NCBI GenBank assembly: GCA_000768855.1
Contig: JRAN01000072.1
Coordinates: forward strand, 92,077-156,076
Direction: 5' to 3'
Source of the DNA: Porphyromonadaceae bacterium COT-184 OH4590
Lineage (GTDB): Bacteria; Bacteroidota; Bacteroidia; Bacteroidales; Paludibacteraceae
DNA: 64,000 nucleotides
Shown here: piece by piece, positions 56,058 to 64,000 of the stretch
How positions within the stretch are numbered: position 1 is the stretch's first letter
Layout of the letters: every line of letters begins with the position of its first letter
The notes under the pieces: generated by a model
What the model saw: only the letters and a program-made list of their open reading frames with translations
The model's database searches: none
What the model was told of the DNA's origin: nothing
Translations under genes and position numbers: made by a program

Positions 56058-56639
56058 ATGGCAGACAATTATTTATTGACTAAGGTAGGGTGGTTGACCA
56101 ATGTAAAAACTGTTTATATCCCCCAAAAATCTCAGGAAGAGATCCGATTGTTAGAGCAACAAAATATCGAATATTATCATAAAATGTATGAAACTGAAAT
56201 TAACTTCTTGCAAACGAAAAAACTAACAACAAGAACAATCTTGCACAAAGGAGATTTGATAAGCGATGAAAGTAGCTTATATGTACAAGATTTGACAGAA
56301 GATGGATTGAGATTTTACATTACAGGTATAAGAGAGTGGATAAAGAAATTGGACAGAAGTAAAAATAGAAAAGATATAGTATCTGATACTCTTTTTCTTG
56401 AGAAAAAATATAAAGAATTCGTGGAATTTGAAAATCCTTTTTTCAAAATGTTGATTTCTGACATCAATGATGACAAGAAAGTTCTTGAAAGTAAAAAAAA
56501 ATTAATTCCATTTATAGAAAAGAACATTTCTGAATTAGAGGGTGAATTAAAAAACTTCTTTGAGAAACGAAGCAAAAAAACAACTATTGACATTATGAGT
56601 GCTTTATGTTATAGTTACGCACAATTCTATCTGAAATAA
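56058..56639 (+). CDS. Hypothetical protein
   Basis: 193 residues, soluble, Lys/Glu-rich and mostly helical (EEIRLLEQQNIEYYHKMYET; KKLIPFIEKNISELEGELKN). No signal peptide or membrane segment. I do not recognise a family. It stands alone between the hemerythrin operon and the NIF3 gene, and may be accessory. Confidence 0.6.
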   Translation: MADNYLLTKVGWLTNVKTVYIPQKSQEEIRLLEQQNIEYYHKMYETEINFLQTKKLTTRTILHKGDLISDESSLYVQDLTEDGLRFYITGIREWIKKLDRSKNRKDIVSDTLFLEKKYKEFVEFENPFFKMLISDINDDKKVLESKKKLIPFIEKNISELEGELKNFFEKRSKKTTIDIMSALCYSYAQFYLK

Positions 56640-56763
56640 CATCATTTTGCATTAGGTACTATATGAGTTTGGTCTGCTACTTTTTTCACTTTAAATAGTT
56701 TATTTTTCTAATTCAAGTAATCGTTTTTCTAATTTTTTTTTTCCTCGATACCACTTTTTTTCT

Positions 56764-56771
56764 TACTTTTG
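56764..56771 (+). promoter_or_regulatory. -7 element for the NIF3-family gene
   Basis: TACTTTTG, 19 bases before the ATG at 56791. Confidence 0.55.
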
Positions 56772-56790
56772 TCCTCAAAAAAGCACTATT

Positions 56791-57885
56791 ATGAAGATAT
56801 ATGATATAATAAATATTCTTGAGGAGTTTGCACCTACAGCTCTGCAAGAAGGTTTCGACAACTGTGGACTGCTTGTAGGCAACTCATCTAAAGAGGCTAC
56901 CGGGGCAATACTCTGTATAGACGTTACCGAAAACGTTGTAGATGAAGCCATTGACAAGGGCTGCAATATCATTATAGCACATCATCCGTTGATTTTCAAA
57001 GGTATAAAGAGGCTCAACAGCAGCACTTACATTGAACGCTGTATCGAAAAGGCTATCAAACACGACTTGGCTATATATGCGGCTCATACCAACGTAGATA
57101 TTGTACCGCATGGTGTTAGCCACAAGATGGCGGAACTTCTCAACCTGCAAAACCTTCACATATTAGCCCCCAAAAGCGATATTCTCTGCAAGATAGTAAC
57201 ATTTGTGCCACCTACGCATATCGACCACATCAGACGTGCCGCATCAGAAGCCGGAGCGGGGCATATCGGTAACTACGACAGTTGTTCGTATTCGTCACTT
57301 GGCGAGGGTACTTTTAGAGCCTTAGACGGCGCCAATCCCTTTGTGGGCAAGGCTTTTGAGCTGCACCACGAAGCAGAGAACAGGGTGGAGTGGATAGCTC
57401 CCTCATATATAGCTGATAATGTAATTGCTGCCATTCGTTCCGCTCACCCTTACGAAGAGCCTGCTATCGATGTTTATCCGCTCAAAAATCGTTGGGAAAA
57501 CTACGGGTTAGGCGTTGTCGGCGACCTGCAAACGCCTGCCGACGAACATCAGTTTTTGCAACGGGTAAAAGATATTTTTGGCACCAAGACTATAAAACAT
57601 TCGCCTCTGCTGAACAAAAAAATAGCTCGTGTAGCTCTCTGTGGCGGGTCAGGAGCCGATTTTATCTCTCACGCAAAACGCTCTAAGGCAGACATATACA
57701 TAACGGGCGATGTTGGTTATCACAAATTTTTTGAAGCCGAAAATCAAATAGTTATCGCCGATATAGGGCATTTCGAGAGCGAACAGTTTACGAAAGATAT
57801 TTTTTATAAACAAATTACCAAAAAATTTCCTAACTTTGCAGTTCGGTTTTCGGAGAGCGAAACTAACATTGTATCGTACTTTTAA
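56791..57885 (+). CDS. NIF3-family dinuclear metal-centre protein
   Basis: 364 residues, the long form with an inserted PII-like middle domain (about 125-230). Metal ligands are visible in NIIIAHHPLIF, YAAHTNVD and VIADIGHFESEQF. The family forms hexameric toroids with two metals per site and is annotated as a GTP cyclohydrolase I type 2 homologue, with no firm function. It is followed by the zinc-ribbon protein gene, with which NIF3 is very often paired. Confidence 0.92.
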   Translation: MKIYDIINILEEFAPTALQEGFDNCGLLVGNSSKEATGAILCIDVTENVVDEAIDKGCNIIIAHHPLIFKGIKRLNSSTYIERCIEKAIKHDLAIYAAHTNVDIVPHGVSHKMAELLNLQNLHILAPKSDILCKIVTFVPPTHIDHIRRAASEAGAGHIGNYDSCSYSSLGEGTFRALDGANPFVGKAFELHHEAENRVEWIAPSYIADNVIAAIRSAHPYEEPAIDVYPLKNRWENYGLGVVGDLQTPADEHQFLQRVKDIFGTKTIKHSPLLNKKIARVALCGGSGADFISHAKRSKADIYITGDVGYHKFFEAENQIVIADIGHFESEQFTKDIFYKQITKKFPNFAVRFSESETNIVSYF

Positions 57886-57933
57886 GACCATTTAATTAGT
57901 TGATAAATAATATTTTAAGACAAGCATCATTTT

Positions 57934-58794
57934 ATGGCAACAAAAAAGAAAATAGAAAAGACCGACGATAAAAAAGAGGTAAAAGAGGCGAAAACAACTA
58001 TAAAAGCGGAAAAAGCACCCAAGGTGGAGAGCAGCCCCGCAAGTCAAGACCCACAAGAATTTTCTGTTGAAGAGCGACTTAAAGCTCTCTACGGCTTGCA
58101 AAAAGTAATGTCTAAAATCGACGAAATTAAGATTTTGCGAGGCGATTTGCCATTGGAAGTACAAGATCTCAAAGACGAGATAATCGGCTTGCAGACACGT
58201 CTTGAACGTTACTCGTCGGAGATAAAGGAGCTCGAAAAGAGTATTGCGACCTCCAAAAACTCTATCGAGGAGTTGAAACTGAAAGTTGACAGAAAGAAGG
58301 AGCAACAGCAGCAGGTAGTAAACAACCGTGAATACGAAATATTGAGCAAAGAGATTGAAAATATTGAACTTGACATACAGATTTACGAAAAAAATATCAA
58401 CGATGCCAACAACGACATCAACCACCGCAAGGTAGATTACAACGAGCTTACTGCCAAAATAGAGGAGCGTAACGAAGACCTGCGTCTAAAAGAGGCTGAA
58501 CTCGACCAGATAGTAGTTGAGACCAAAAAGGAGGAGGAAGAGCTTCGTATCTTATCCAAAGAATTGGAAAGCAATATAGACGTTCGTCTGCTGTCGGCTT
58601 TCAAGCGTATCCGCAAAAACGCTCGCAACGGCTTGGCTGTAGTGCCAATCGAAAGAAATGCTTGTAGCGGTTGCTTTAGCAAAATACCGCCACAACGTCA
58701 GCTCGACATCCGCCAACGTCGCAAGATAATCGTATGCGAAAACTGCGGCCGTATCATCGTTGACCACGAAATGGACAACGAACACGAAGGCTGA
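57934..58794 (+). CDS. Coiled-coil protein with C-terminal C4 zinc ribbon
   Basis: 286 residues. A Lys-rich, low-complexity start (1-45) is followed by a long antiparallel coiled coil (about 55-225) and a zinc ribbon, CSGCFSKIPPQRQ then CENCGRIIVD. It matches the CT398/C4-type family that commonly follows NIF3-family genes, as here (48 bases away). It is likely a scaffold or nucleic-acid-interacting protein; the role is not established. Confidence 0.88.
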   Translation: MATKKKIEKTDDKKEVKEAKTTIKAEKAPKVESSPASQDPQEFSVEERLKALYGLQKVMSKIDEIKILRGDLPLEVQDLKDEIIGLQTRLERYSSEIKELEKSIATSKNSIEELKLKVDRKKEQQQQVVNNREYEILSKEIENIELDIQIYEKNINDANNDINHRKVDYNELTAKIEERNEDLRLKEAELDQIVVETKKEEEELRILSKELESNIDVRLLSAFKRIRKNARNGLAVVPIERNACSGCFSKIPPQRQLDIRQRRKIIVCENCGRIIVDHEMDNEHEG

Positions 58795-58824
58795 TTTTCT
58801 TAAACCGGCTGATAAATACAAAAT

Positions 58825-58857
58825 AAAACCTGCCTAAAAAAAGCAGGTTTTTTGTTT
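58825..58857 (+). terminator. Rho-independent terminator of the NIF3/zinc-ribbon pair
   Basis: AAAACCTGC (58825-58833) pairs with GCAGGTTTT (58843-58851), followed by TTTGTTTT. A second stem, AAACAGCCTA (58868-58877) with TAGGCTGTTT (58882-58891), follows with T after it, making a tandem terminator. Confidence 0.8.
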
Positions 58858-58891
58858 TACAGTCTCGAAACAGCCTATTTTTAGGCTGTTT

Positions 58892-59614
58892 TTAATTGCT
58901 ATTCTTATTTTTTGAATAAGTTTTGCTATTACCAAAACTTATTACTTTTTTTGCTCTAATATACCCTTTTTCGATAGGCTTACCGGAAACAAACCGATAA
59001 CACTCTTCAGGTGTTGTTGCCCACATTTTTAGCTGTTCAAGCATTTGATGTACAATAGTTTTCCACTTGTCAAAGGCACCCGATTCTTTTTTTACAAAAA
59101 CATCATTAACATAAACACTACACATATTAATTCTATTTTGGTGCATCTTTTCTTTAACAGTCGCATAAAATATACTTAATACTCCAGTTGCTTTTAGAGA
59201 GTCTTGATAAGATTGTAACTCTCGCCTTGCCCATCTCGCCCAAAGTTCACACATATCAAAATACAGATTCTGCATCTCTATTTGGAGCAAGTCGACTGTA
59301 ATAGCTACATAAGATGTAGTTCGCTCGAAGGCAGGAGCAAAATATACTTTCTCGTACTTTCGATACCTGTCTTTTTTCTTTTTAGGAATGTCCAATACAC
59401 TCCAAATACCGACAGAAGCAAATGCTGTAATACCATATTCTCGTGCGAATTTTTCGGTTTGGCTTGTGGCTACTCCTCGATAGTCGTCCTTTGTTATTTT
59501 GGTATTAGGTTGCCAAAAGACATGAGTATCAGTACTTGTTGAGTACTCCTGTTGCCCAATTAATGCCTGATTTACAAATATAAAGCAAAATAAAATTATC
59601 AATTTAAACCTCAT
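58892..59614 (-). CDS. Secreted protein, unknown (possibly DUF922-like)
   Basis: 240 residues. A signal peptide (IILFCFIFVNQALIGQ) is followed by VFWQPNTKITKDDYRGVA, like the opening strand of DUF922-type proteins. There is a helical middle with many Trp/Tyr. No HExxH metalloprotease motif was seen. It is convergent with the zinc-ribbon gene and a -7 element lies at 59641. Confidence 0.6.
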   Translation of the reverse strand: MRFKLIILFCFIFVNQALIGQQEYSTSTDTHVFWQPNTKITKDDYRGVATSQTEKFAREYGITAFASVGIWSVLDIPKKKKDRYRKYEKVYFAPAFERTTSYVAITVDLLQIEMQNLYFDMCELWARWARRELQSYQDSLKATGVLSIFYATVKEKMHQNRINMCSVYVNDVFVKKESGAFDKWKTIVHQMLEQLKMWATTPEECYRFVSGKPIEKGYIRAKKVISFGNSKTYSKNKNSN

Positions 59615-59640
59615 TTTTTTTGAAAATTATTTTTTGGTTG

Positions 59641-59648
59641 CAAAGATA
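59641..59648 (-). promoter_or_regulatory. -7 element for the secreted protein
   Basis: TATCTTTG on the minus strand, 26 bases before the ATG at 59614. Confidence 0.55.
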
Positions 59649-59844
59649 ATATTTTTATCAGTCAACAGAAATAACTTTGAATCAATTATGAAAAACAGAT
59701 GAAACTAAATGTTTTGAACGTGTGTTTCAATAATTTATGAAAACTATATATTTATAATTATTGTGAATACCATCAATATTATTCGATGATTCCAAGGTTG
59801 TCATAGCCTCAATATTAGGAACTAAAAATTCAAAACTTTTTCAC

Positions 59845-59852
59845 TACCTTTG
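59845..59852 (+). promoter_or_regulatory. -7 element for the quinone reductase gene
   Basis: TACCTTTG, 37 bases before the ATG at 59890. Confidence 0.6.
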
Positions 59853-59889
59853 CAATAAAGTTATAATAAACATAAAATTAATTATACAA

Positions 59890-60444
59890 ATGAAAAATAT
59901 TTTAATAATAAGTGGACATCCAAATTTGGCACAGTCCCACGCTAATAAAGCGATTTTAGAGGAGGTTAAGCACCTACTCCCAAGTGTAGAAATCAGTCGA
60001 TTAGATACTCTATATCCCGATTTTAAGATTGATGTTGAAGCCGAGCAAGCTAAGCTGGCAAAAGCCGACATAATAGTATGGCAGTTTCCGGTCAATTGGT
60101 ATTCGATACCTGCTTTGATGAAAAAGTGGCTCGACGATGTATTTACTTTTGGTTTTGCCTACGGTACTGACGATACCAAGCTAAGAGGCAAAAAGCTAAT
60201 TCTTTCGTTTACAACAGCTTCGCCCGAAGAGGCGTATCAGTACGGAGGTGCTCAAAATTATCCTATTACCGATTTCTTGAATGCTTTCCGTCAGACAGCC
60301 AACCTTTGCGGTATGGAATTTCAAGAGCACATAGTGTCGCACAGTATGATGTATATGGAGGGGATAATGCCTGCCGAAGTGCTAACCACTGTACAAGACA
60401 AAGCCAAGGCACACGCCAAAAGATTGGTGAATATCATCGCATAA
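59890..60444 (+). CDS. Flavodoxin-fold NAD(P)H:quinone oxidoreductase (KefF/MdaB/WrbA-like)
   Basis: 184 residues. ILIISGHPNLAQSHANKAIL is the FMN phosphate loop; WQFPVNWYSIPALMKKWLDD is the conserved core of the NADPH-dependent quinone reductase family (Flavodoxin_2). It likely reduces quinones by two electrons with FMN or FAD. A single-gene unit. Confidence 0.88.
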   Translation: MKNILIISGHPNLAQSHANKAILEEVKHLLPSVEISRLDTLYPDFKIDVEAEQAKLAKADIIVWQFPVNWYSIPALMKKWLDDVFTFGFAYGTDDTKLRGKKLILSFTTASPEEAYQYGGAQNYPITDFLNAFRQTANLCGMEFQEHIVSHSMMYMEGIMPAEVLTTVQDKAKAHAKRLVNIIA

Positions 60445-60464
60445 TCTCACTCTTGGTTGATAAC

Positions 60465-60504
60465 AAAAGTACGTTCCTTTTTCAAGATTCGGAGCGTACT
60501 TTTT
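60465..60504 (+). terminator. Terminator of the quinone reductase gene
   Basis: AAAGTACGTTCC pairs with GGAGCGTACTTT (two mismatched bases) across a short loop, followed by TT and an AT-rich tail. Confidence 0.65.
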
Positions 60505-61591
60505 GTATAATTATAATAATCTTGGTTACAATATTTTTTTTAAAAACAAACTCACGAGAATTGTATATTTGACGAGAAAAAGTTTTCAAGCTTCGTTTAT
60601 TACCAAAATAGAGTATAGACTTGTTCTACATAAATAATAAAATATTGACAAGAAAAAGTCAATTTTGCTTATTAAGGTTCGTTTTTATAAATATAAAATT
60701 AATGCCTTAAATATATAAATTTTATATAGTTTTACATTTATAAATTAAATTTTAAGATGTAAAAAATAGACTTAGTAGAACGATATTCATAAATATTTAT
60801 TGTCGTATATTAATATAAATAAAACAATTTACATTAATTAAATAATCAATTAACACTTTAAGTATTATAACTATAACTAATAAAAAATCAATATTTTATA
60901 GCAATTATACAATGTAATACATTATATATATTCGGGAAGACGTTATATATATATGAATAATTGTATAATATCGCTATATATTTACATCTATATTATTAAT
61001 TATAAATATATTATAACCCCTTATATAATCTATTAGATAATATTTATTAAGAAAGACATTTTTTACATACTTTGAGTAGCTTTATGAGCTAATCGGGAGT
61101 TTCGTCAGATAGTCATATTTTGCCAAATCACAAAAATAGAAGGGTGAAACTCTTTTAAATCCATAATTCGAAAATATCCCATAAAAACGAGCCATTCGCA
61201 ACATTATTTCATAATAATAAATATTGATTGTCTCTAATTTTTGCTTCATAATCAATATATTTATTATCAATATATTAAATGTGGATAATACAAGCTATTT
61301 TTATAATATATCAATATACTTAATTAGGCTATATGGTCGATAAAAAGAATACATTCGTAGCTTTAAAAATTTATTTATTTTTGATATTCTTACAATACTT
61401 ATATGAGAATCTAATATAATCTATATTTTATTCCAAACAATAGAGAATAAGAGTAAATGATTTATTTGTTATAAAAAATATATTTTGCCTACATAATTCA
61501 TTTATTTTTATAAAATATATTTTTATATAAATGAATTTATTTTAATGAATTTTATTTTATAAATATGCTTTTGTAATTATGAAATTATATT
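60505..61591. other. Extremely AT-rich gene-free stretch with one consensus DnaA box
   Basis: Long runs of A/T and alternating TA (for example around 60950). TGTGGATAA at 61280-61288 is a perfect DnaA box (TTATCCACA on the minus strand). No other perfect copy was seen here. A 62-codon minus frame at 61082-61270 reads as somewhat protein-like (MARFYGIFSNYGFKRVSPFY) but has no supporting signals. It could be an origin-like or silenced region, or a former insertion site. Confidence 0.4.
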
Positions 61592-61599
61592 TATCTTTG
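61592..61599 (+). promoter_or_regulatory. -7 element for the HTH regulator
   Basis: TATCTTTG, 32 bases before the ATG at 61632. Confidence 0.6.
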
Positions 61600-61631
61600 T
61601 AAATCCATTTTTTTACTCAATATATATAATT

Positions 61632-62099
61632 ATGCACAGCAGGATTTTTAAATTTATAGAGAGCAAACAGATGACTCAATCAGATTTTGCCAACCGTACA
61701 GGAATAAGCCCGTCTGCTCTTACGCAACTCAAAAACAACGAGGGCAATCTCTCCATAGACAACGTGATAAAGGTAAAAAATGCCTTCCCAAACATATCGT
61801 TAGATTGGCTTATTTCGGGGGTTGGGCAGATGATTGAGCAAATAGACAACTCTCAGAGCACTTCTCTGTTTCCCGAATTTGACGAAATGCCTTTGAAATC
61901 GACCGTTGCGGTACCTGATACGGTAAAAATGAACGAATCCAAAAATGTGCCGGAAAATTTGACTTCACCCACAATAACATCCCATACACCAGAGATAAAG
62001 ACAATAGAAAAGGTATTTGAGAAGTTCATAGAGAGGAAGATATGTAAGGTTATAGTATTTTACGACGATGGTAAATTTGAAGAATTGAGCAAAGATTAA
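61632..62099 (+). CDS. XRE-family HTH regulator
   Basis: 155 residues. Residues 1-62 are an XRE/CI-type helix-turn-helix (MTQSDFANRTGISPSALTQL; FPNISLDWLISGVG). The middle is a low-complexity linker (70-120), and the end is a short alpha/beta tail (ERKICKVIVFYDDGKFEEL). Such proteins are common in Bacteroidales. It is upstream of kamD, but kamD has its own promoter, so control of kamD is speculative. Confidence 0.85.
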   Translation: MHSRIFKFIESKQMTQSDFANRTGISPSALTQLKNNEGNLSIDNVIKVKNAFPNISLDWLISGVGQMIEQIDNSQSTSLFPEFDEMPLKSTVAVPDTVKMNESKNVPENLTSPTITSHTPEIKTIEKVFEKFIERKICKVIVFYDDGKFEELSKD

Positions 62100-62121
62100 T
62101 ACGCAACAGCGAAATTTTTAC

Positions 62122-62129
62122 TAACTTTG
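62122..62129 (+). promoter_or_regulatory. -7 element for kamD
   Basis: TAACTTTG, 31 bases before the ATG at 62161. Confidence 0.6.
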
Positions 62130-62160
62130 GCGTCTAAATTTTAATCCATCAAAAAATAAT

Positions 62161-63711
62161 ATGCAAAGTAAACTTGGACTTGATTCTCAGAAAATTGCGC
62201 TTGCCAAACAGATAGCAAAAAATATTGCAAACGATGTACAAACCTTTGTAGATGACTATACTACGGTTGCCGTAGAGCGCACTGTGTGCCGTCTTTTGGG
62301 CATCGACGGTGTAGATACCAACAGTGTGCCTCTGCCAAACATTTTGGTAGATCACCTAAAAGCAAATGGTATCTTAGGCGAAGGTATTATGTTTTGGATT
62401 GGTAACGCTATGATTAACACAGGACTAACCGCTCAGGAAATAGCCCAAAAGGTAGCTGACGACCAACTCGATTTATCCAAAACTAAGGTTAATCCGCGTG
62501 CCAAAATAGAGAAAGTGCTCCAACCGATTATAAATAACTCTATTAGGATTATTACCGAACGTCGCCAAAAACGCGAAAATTTTATCGAAACGGTAGGCGA
62601 AGGAGCTAAGCCTTACCTCTATGTTATCGTAGCAACGGGTAATATCTACGAAGATGTGGTACAGGCTCAGGCAGCTGCTCGTCAGGGTGCGGATATTATC
62701 GCCGTTATACGTACTACAGGACAGAGTCTGCTAGACTATGTGCCTTTTGGAGCTACCACCGAAGGGTTTGGCGGTACGTTTGCCACACAAGAGAACTTCC
62801 GCATAATGCGTAAAGCCCTCGATGAGGTAGGTGCCGAAATAGGACGCTATATAAGGTTGTGTAACTACTGCTCGGGGCTTTGTATGCCCGAAATAGCTGC
62901 TATGGGGGCTCTCGAAGGTCTTGACGTAATGCTCAACGATGCTCTTTACGGCATTCTTTTCCGCGATATCAACCCACAACGTACTCTAATCGACCAATAT
63001 TTTAGCCGTGTAATAAACGGTTTTGCAGGCGTTATAATCAATACCGGAGAAGACAATTACCTCACCACAGCCGATGCCGTAGAGGCAGCTCATACCGTTT
63101 TAGCTTCGGACTGTATCAACGAACAACTTGCAGCTATCGCTGGTCTGCCACAGGAACAAATGGGGCTCGGCCATGCCTTCGAGATGAATCCCGACCTCGA
63201 AAACGGATTTCTACTCGAGTTGGCTCAAGCTCAAATGACTCGCGAAATTTTTCCTAACGCCCCGCTAAAATATATGCCACCAACCAAATTTATGACAGGC
63301 AATATATTCAAAGGGCATATTCAAGACGCTCTTTTCAACATCATCGGTATATGGACAAATCAGGGACTGCAACTACTCGGAATGCCGACTGAGGCTATCC
63401 ATACGCCATTTATGAGCGACCGCTATTTGAGTATCGAAAATGCCAAATATATTTTCAGTAATATGAAAAATATAGGCGATGAAATTGAATTTAAAAAAGA
63501 TGGTATCATACAAAGCAGAGCACAAAAAGTACTTGACGATACTATCGAATTGCTCGACAAATTACAAACAGAAGGACTGTTTACTGCTCTGGAAAAAGGT
63601 ATTTTTGGCGATGTAAAACGCTCCAAAACAGGTGGTAAAGGTCTCGATGGTGTAGTCCGCAAAGGCGACAACTACTTCAACCTCTTCATTCCTTTGATGA
63701 AGGGAGAGTAA
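62161..63711 (+). CDS. kamD: Lysine 5,6-aminomutase, alpha subunit
   Basis: 516 residues, the length of the clostridial protein. Conserved blocks: CRLLGIDGVD, LLDYVPFGATTEGFGGTFAT, LCNYCSGLCMPEIAAMGALE, DALYGILFRDINPQRTLIDQ and YMPPTKFMTGNIFKGHIQDA. With KamE (which binds B12 and supplies the PLP lysine) it moves the amino group of D-lysine or beta-lysine in lysine fermentation to acetate and butyrate. It has its own promoter, and the next gene is a nucleosidase, so kamE is not adjacent. Confidence 0.95.
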   Translation: MQSKLGLDSQKIALAKQIAKNIANDVQTFVDDYTTVAVERTVCRLLGIDGVDTNSVPLPNILVDHLKANGILGEGIMFWIGNAMINTGLTAQEIAQKVADDQLDLSKTKVNPRAKIEKVLQPIINNSIRIITERRQKRENFIETVGEGAKPYLYVIVATGNIYEDVVQAQAAARQGADIIAVIRTTGQSLLDYVPFGATTEGFGGTFATQENFRIMRKALDEVGAEIGRYIRLCNYCSGLCMPEIAAMGALEGLDVMLNDALYGILFRDINPQRTLIDQYFSRVINGFAGVIINTGEDNYLTTADAVEAAHTVLASDCINEQLAAIAGLPQEQMGLGHAFEMNPDLENGFLLELAQAQMTREIFPNAPLKYMPPTKFMTGNIFKGHIQDALFNIIGIWTNQGLQLLGMPTEAIHTPFMSDRYLSIENAKYIFSNMKNIGDEIEFKKDGIIQSRAQKVLDDTIELLDKLQTEGLFTALEKGIFGDVKRSKTGGKGLDGVVRKGDNYFNLFIPLMKGE

Positions 63712-63883
63712 TCGACATTTAAAACTATCAAAATATGGTAATTACAGGGATTAATTAAACTCTGTAATTACTATTTTTGAAAACAAAATACATCCGAAAA
63801 TTTAGAGTTTTAGAAACTCTATTTGAAATTATTTCATTATGTTTTTTATTGTCGAAATATATGTACAATTGGCAACAAATTTG

Positions 63884-63891
63884 TATCTTTG
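63884..63891 (+). promoter_or_regulatory. -7 element for the nucleosidase gene
   Basis: TATCTTTG, 32 bases before the ATG at 63924. The gap between kamD and this gene holds nothing else. Confidence 0.6.
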
Positions 63892-63923
63892 TGCAAAATT
63901 GTAACAAAATAATACCATAAGAT

Positions 63924-64000
63924 ATGAAAATAGCGATTATTGTAGCCTTACAAACCGAGTTCGACTTGGTAAAAAACATCTTTACTTCATACAAAGAGTT
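63924..64000 (+). CDS. Probable MTA/SAH nucleosidase, partial (runs off the right edge)
   Basis: The first 25 residues (MKIAIIVALQTEFDLVKNIF) resemble the opening strand of 5'-methylthioadenosine/S-adenosylhomocysteine nucleosidases (usually MKIGIIxAMxxE). They are truncated by the window, so the family is likely but not certain; another purine phosphorylase-fold protein is possible. Confidence 0.55.
   Translation, partial: MKIAIIVALQTEFDLVKNIFTSYKE

Noticed and set aside
61082-61270. 62-residue minus-strand gene in the AT-rich gap
   Set aside because: No promoter or ribosome site seen, and its surroundings are nearly pure A/T; not supported enough to call.
60505-61591. oriC
   Set aside because: Only one perfect DnaA box and no dnaA gene; kept only as a low-confidence observation.

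Overview
The window looks like chromosomal DNA of a low-GC, anaerobic member of the Bacteroidales, nearer the Porphyromonas/Paludibacter/Dysgonomonas side than Bacteroides itself. The evidence is as follows. Many genes are preceded by the Bacteroidetes -7 promoter element TAnnTTTG. There are family-specific genes (OstA-like, DUF4271, PUR/DUF3276, two-subunit class I fumarase, a MurF/alanine racemase fusion remnant). Four proteins carry type IX secretion (T9SS) C-terminal domains. Pyruvate:ferredoxin oxidoreductase, formate-THF ligase and the alpha subunit of lysine 5,6-aminomutase point to fermentation. The taxonomic call is an inference from these families; there is no rRNA gene here.

Layout. 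1-5.3 kb: a partial IS1-type transposase, then a minus-strand operon of three genes: a 54-residue double-glycine-leader peptide with four Cys at exact CXXX spacing, a radical SAM/SPASM maturase and a TonB-receptor-like outer-membrane barrel. A LuxR-type regulator diverges from it. 5.3-11.8 kb: nuoIJKLMN, the membrane arm of complex I, with its own promoter and terminator and without nuoA-H. 11.8-16.2 kb: an accessory, decaying segment with a 42-bp tandem array, broken restriction-modification fragments around an intact two-gene PIN-GNAT-EVE-like/ASCH cassette, and a frameshifted lipoprotein. 16.3-17.7 kb: rpmH, a PUR-family protein, a lipoprotein and tRNA-His. 17.8-20.8 kb: NfeD and an alanine racemase carrying a MurF stub. 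20.9-26.3 kb: minus-strand operon hflX-ostA-log-DUF4271-hemD. 26.6-28.5 kb: an FGE/SUMF1 lipoprotein and a repeat protein. 28.7-32.4 kb: a 21-bp array and nifJ. 33.1-37.0 kb: T9SS cargo and lipoproteins. 37.3-39.2 kb: lepA plus a small membrane protein. 39.5-41.0 kb: decayed fragments and an unknown gene. 41.3-43.0 kb: fhs. 43.3-46.3 kb: tandemly duplicated leucine-rich-repeat T9SS proteins. 46.4-50.1 kb: transposase remnant, fumarase, repeat protein, rhodanese, HXXEE protein. 50.2-54.5 kb: metG, a barrel protein, a second 42-bp array, ysxC, coaD. 54.5-55.8 kb: hemerythrin plus an atypical LuxR response regulator. 56-60.4 kb: unknown gene, NIF3, zinc-ribbon coiled coil, secreted protein, quinone reductase. 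60.4-61.6 kb: a very AT-rich gene-free stretch. 61.6-64 kb: HTH regulator, kamD, and the start of an MTA/SAH nucleosidase.

Most of the window is ordinary housekeeping. The parts that stand out are the CXXX/double-glycine peptide locus at the left end and the PIN-GNAT/ASCH cassette in the restriction-modification scar. Also unusual are three non-coding tandem arrays with 21- or 42-bp periods, the detached nuoI-N operon, and the racemase that has kept only the C-terminal domain of MurF. All domain and family calls come from reading motifs, not from database searches.
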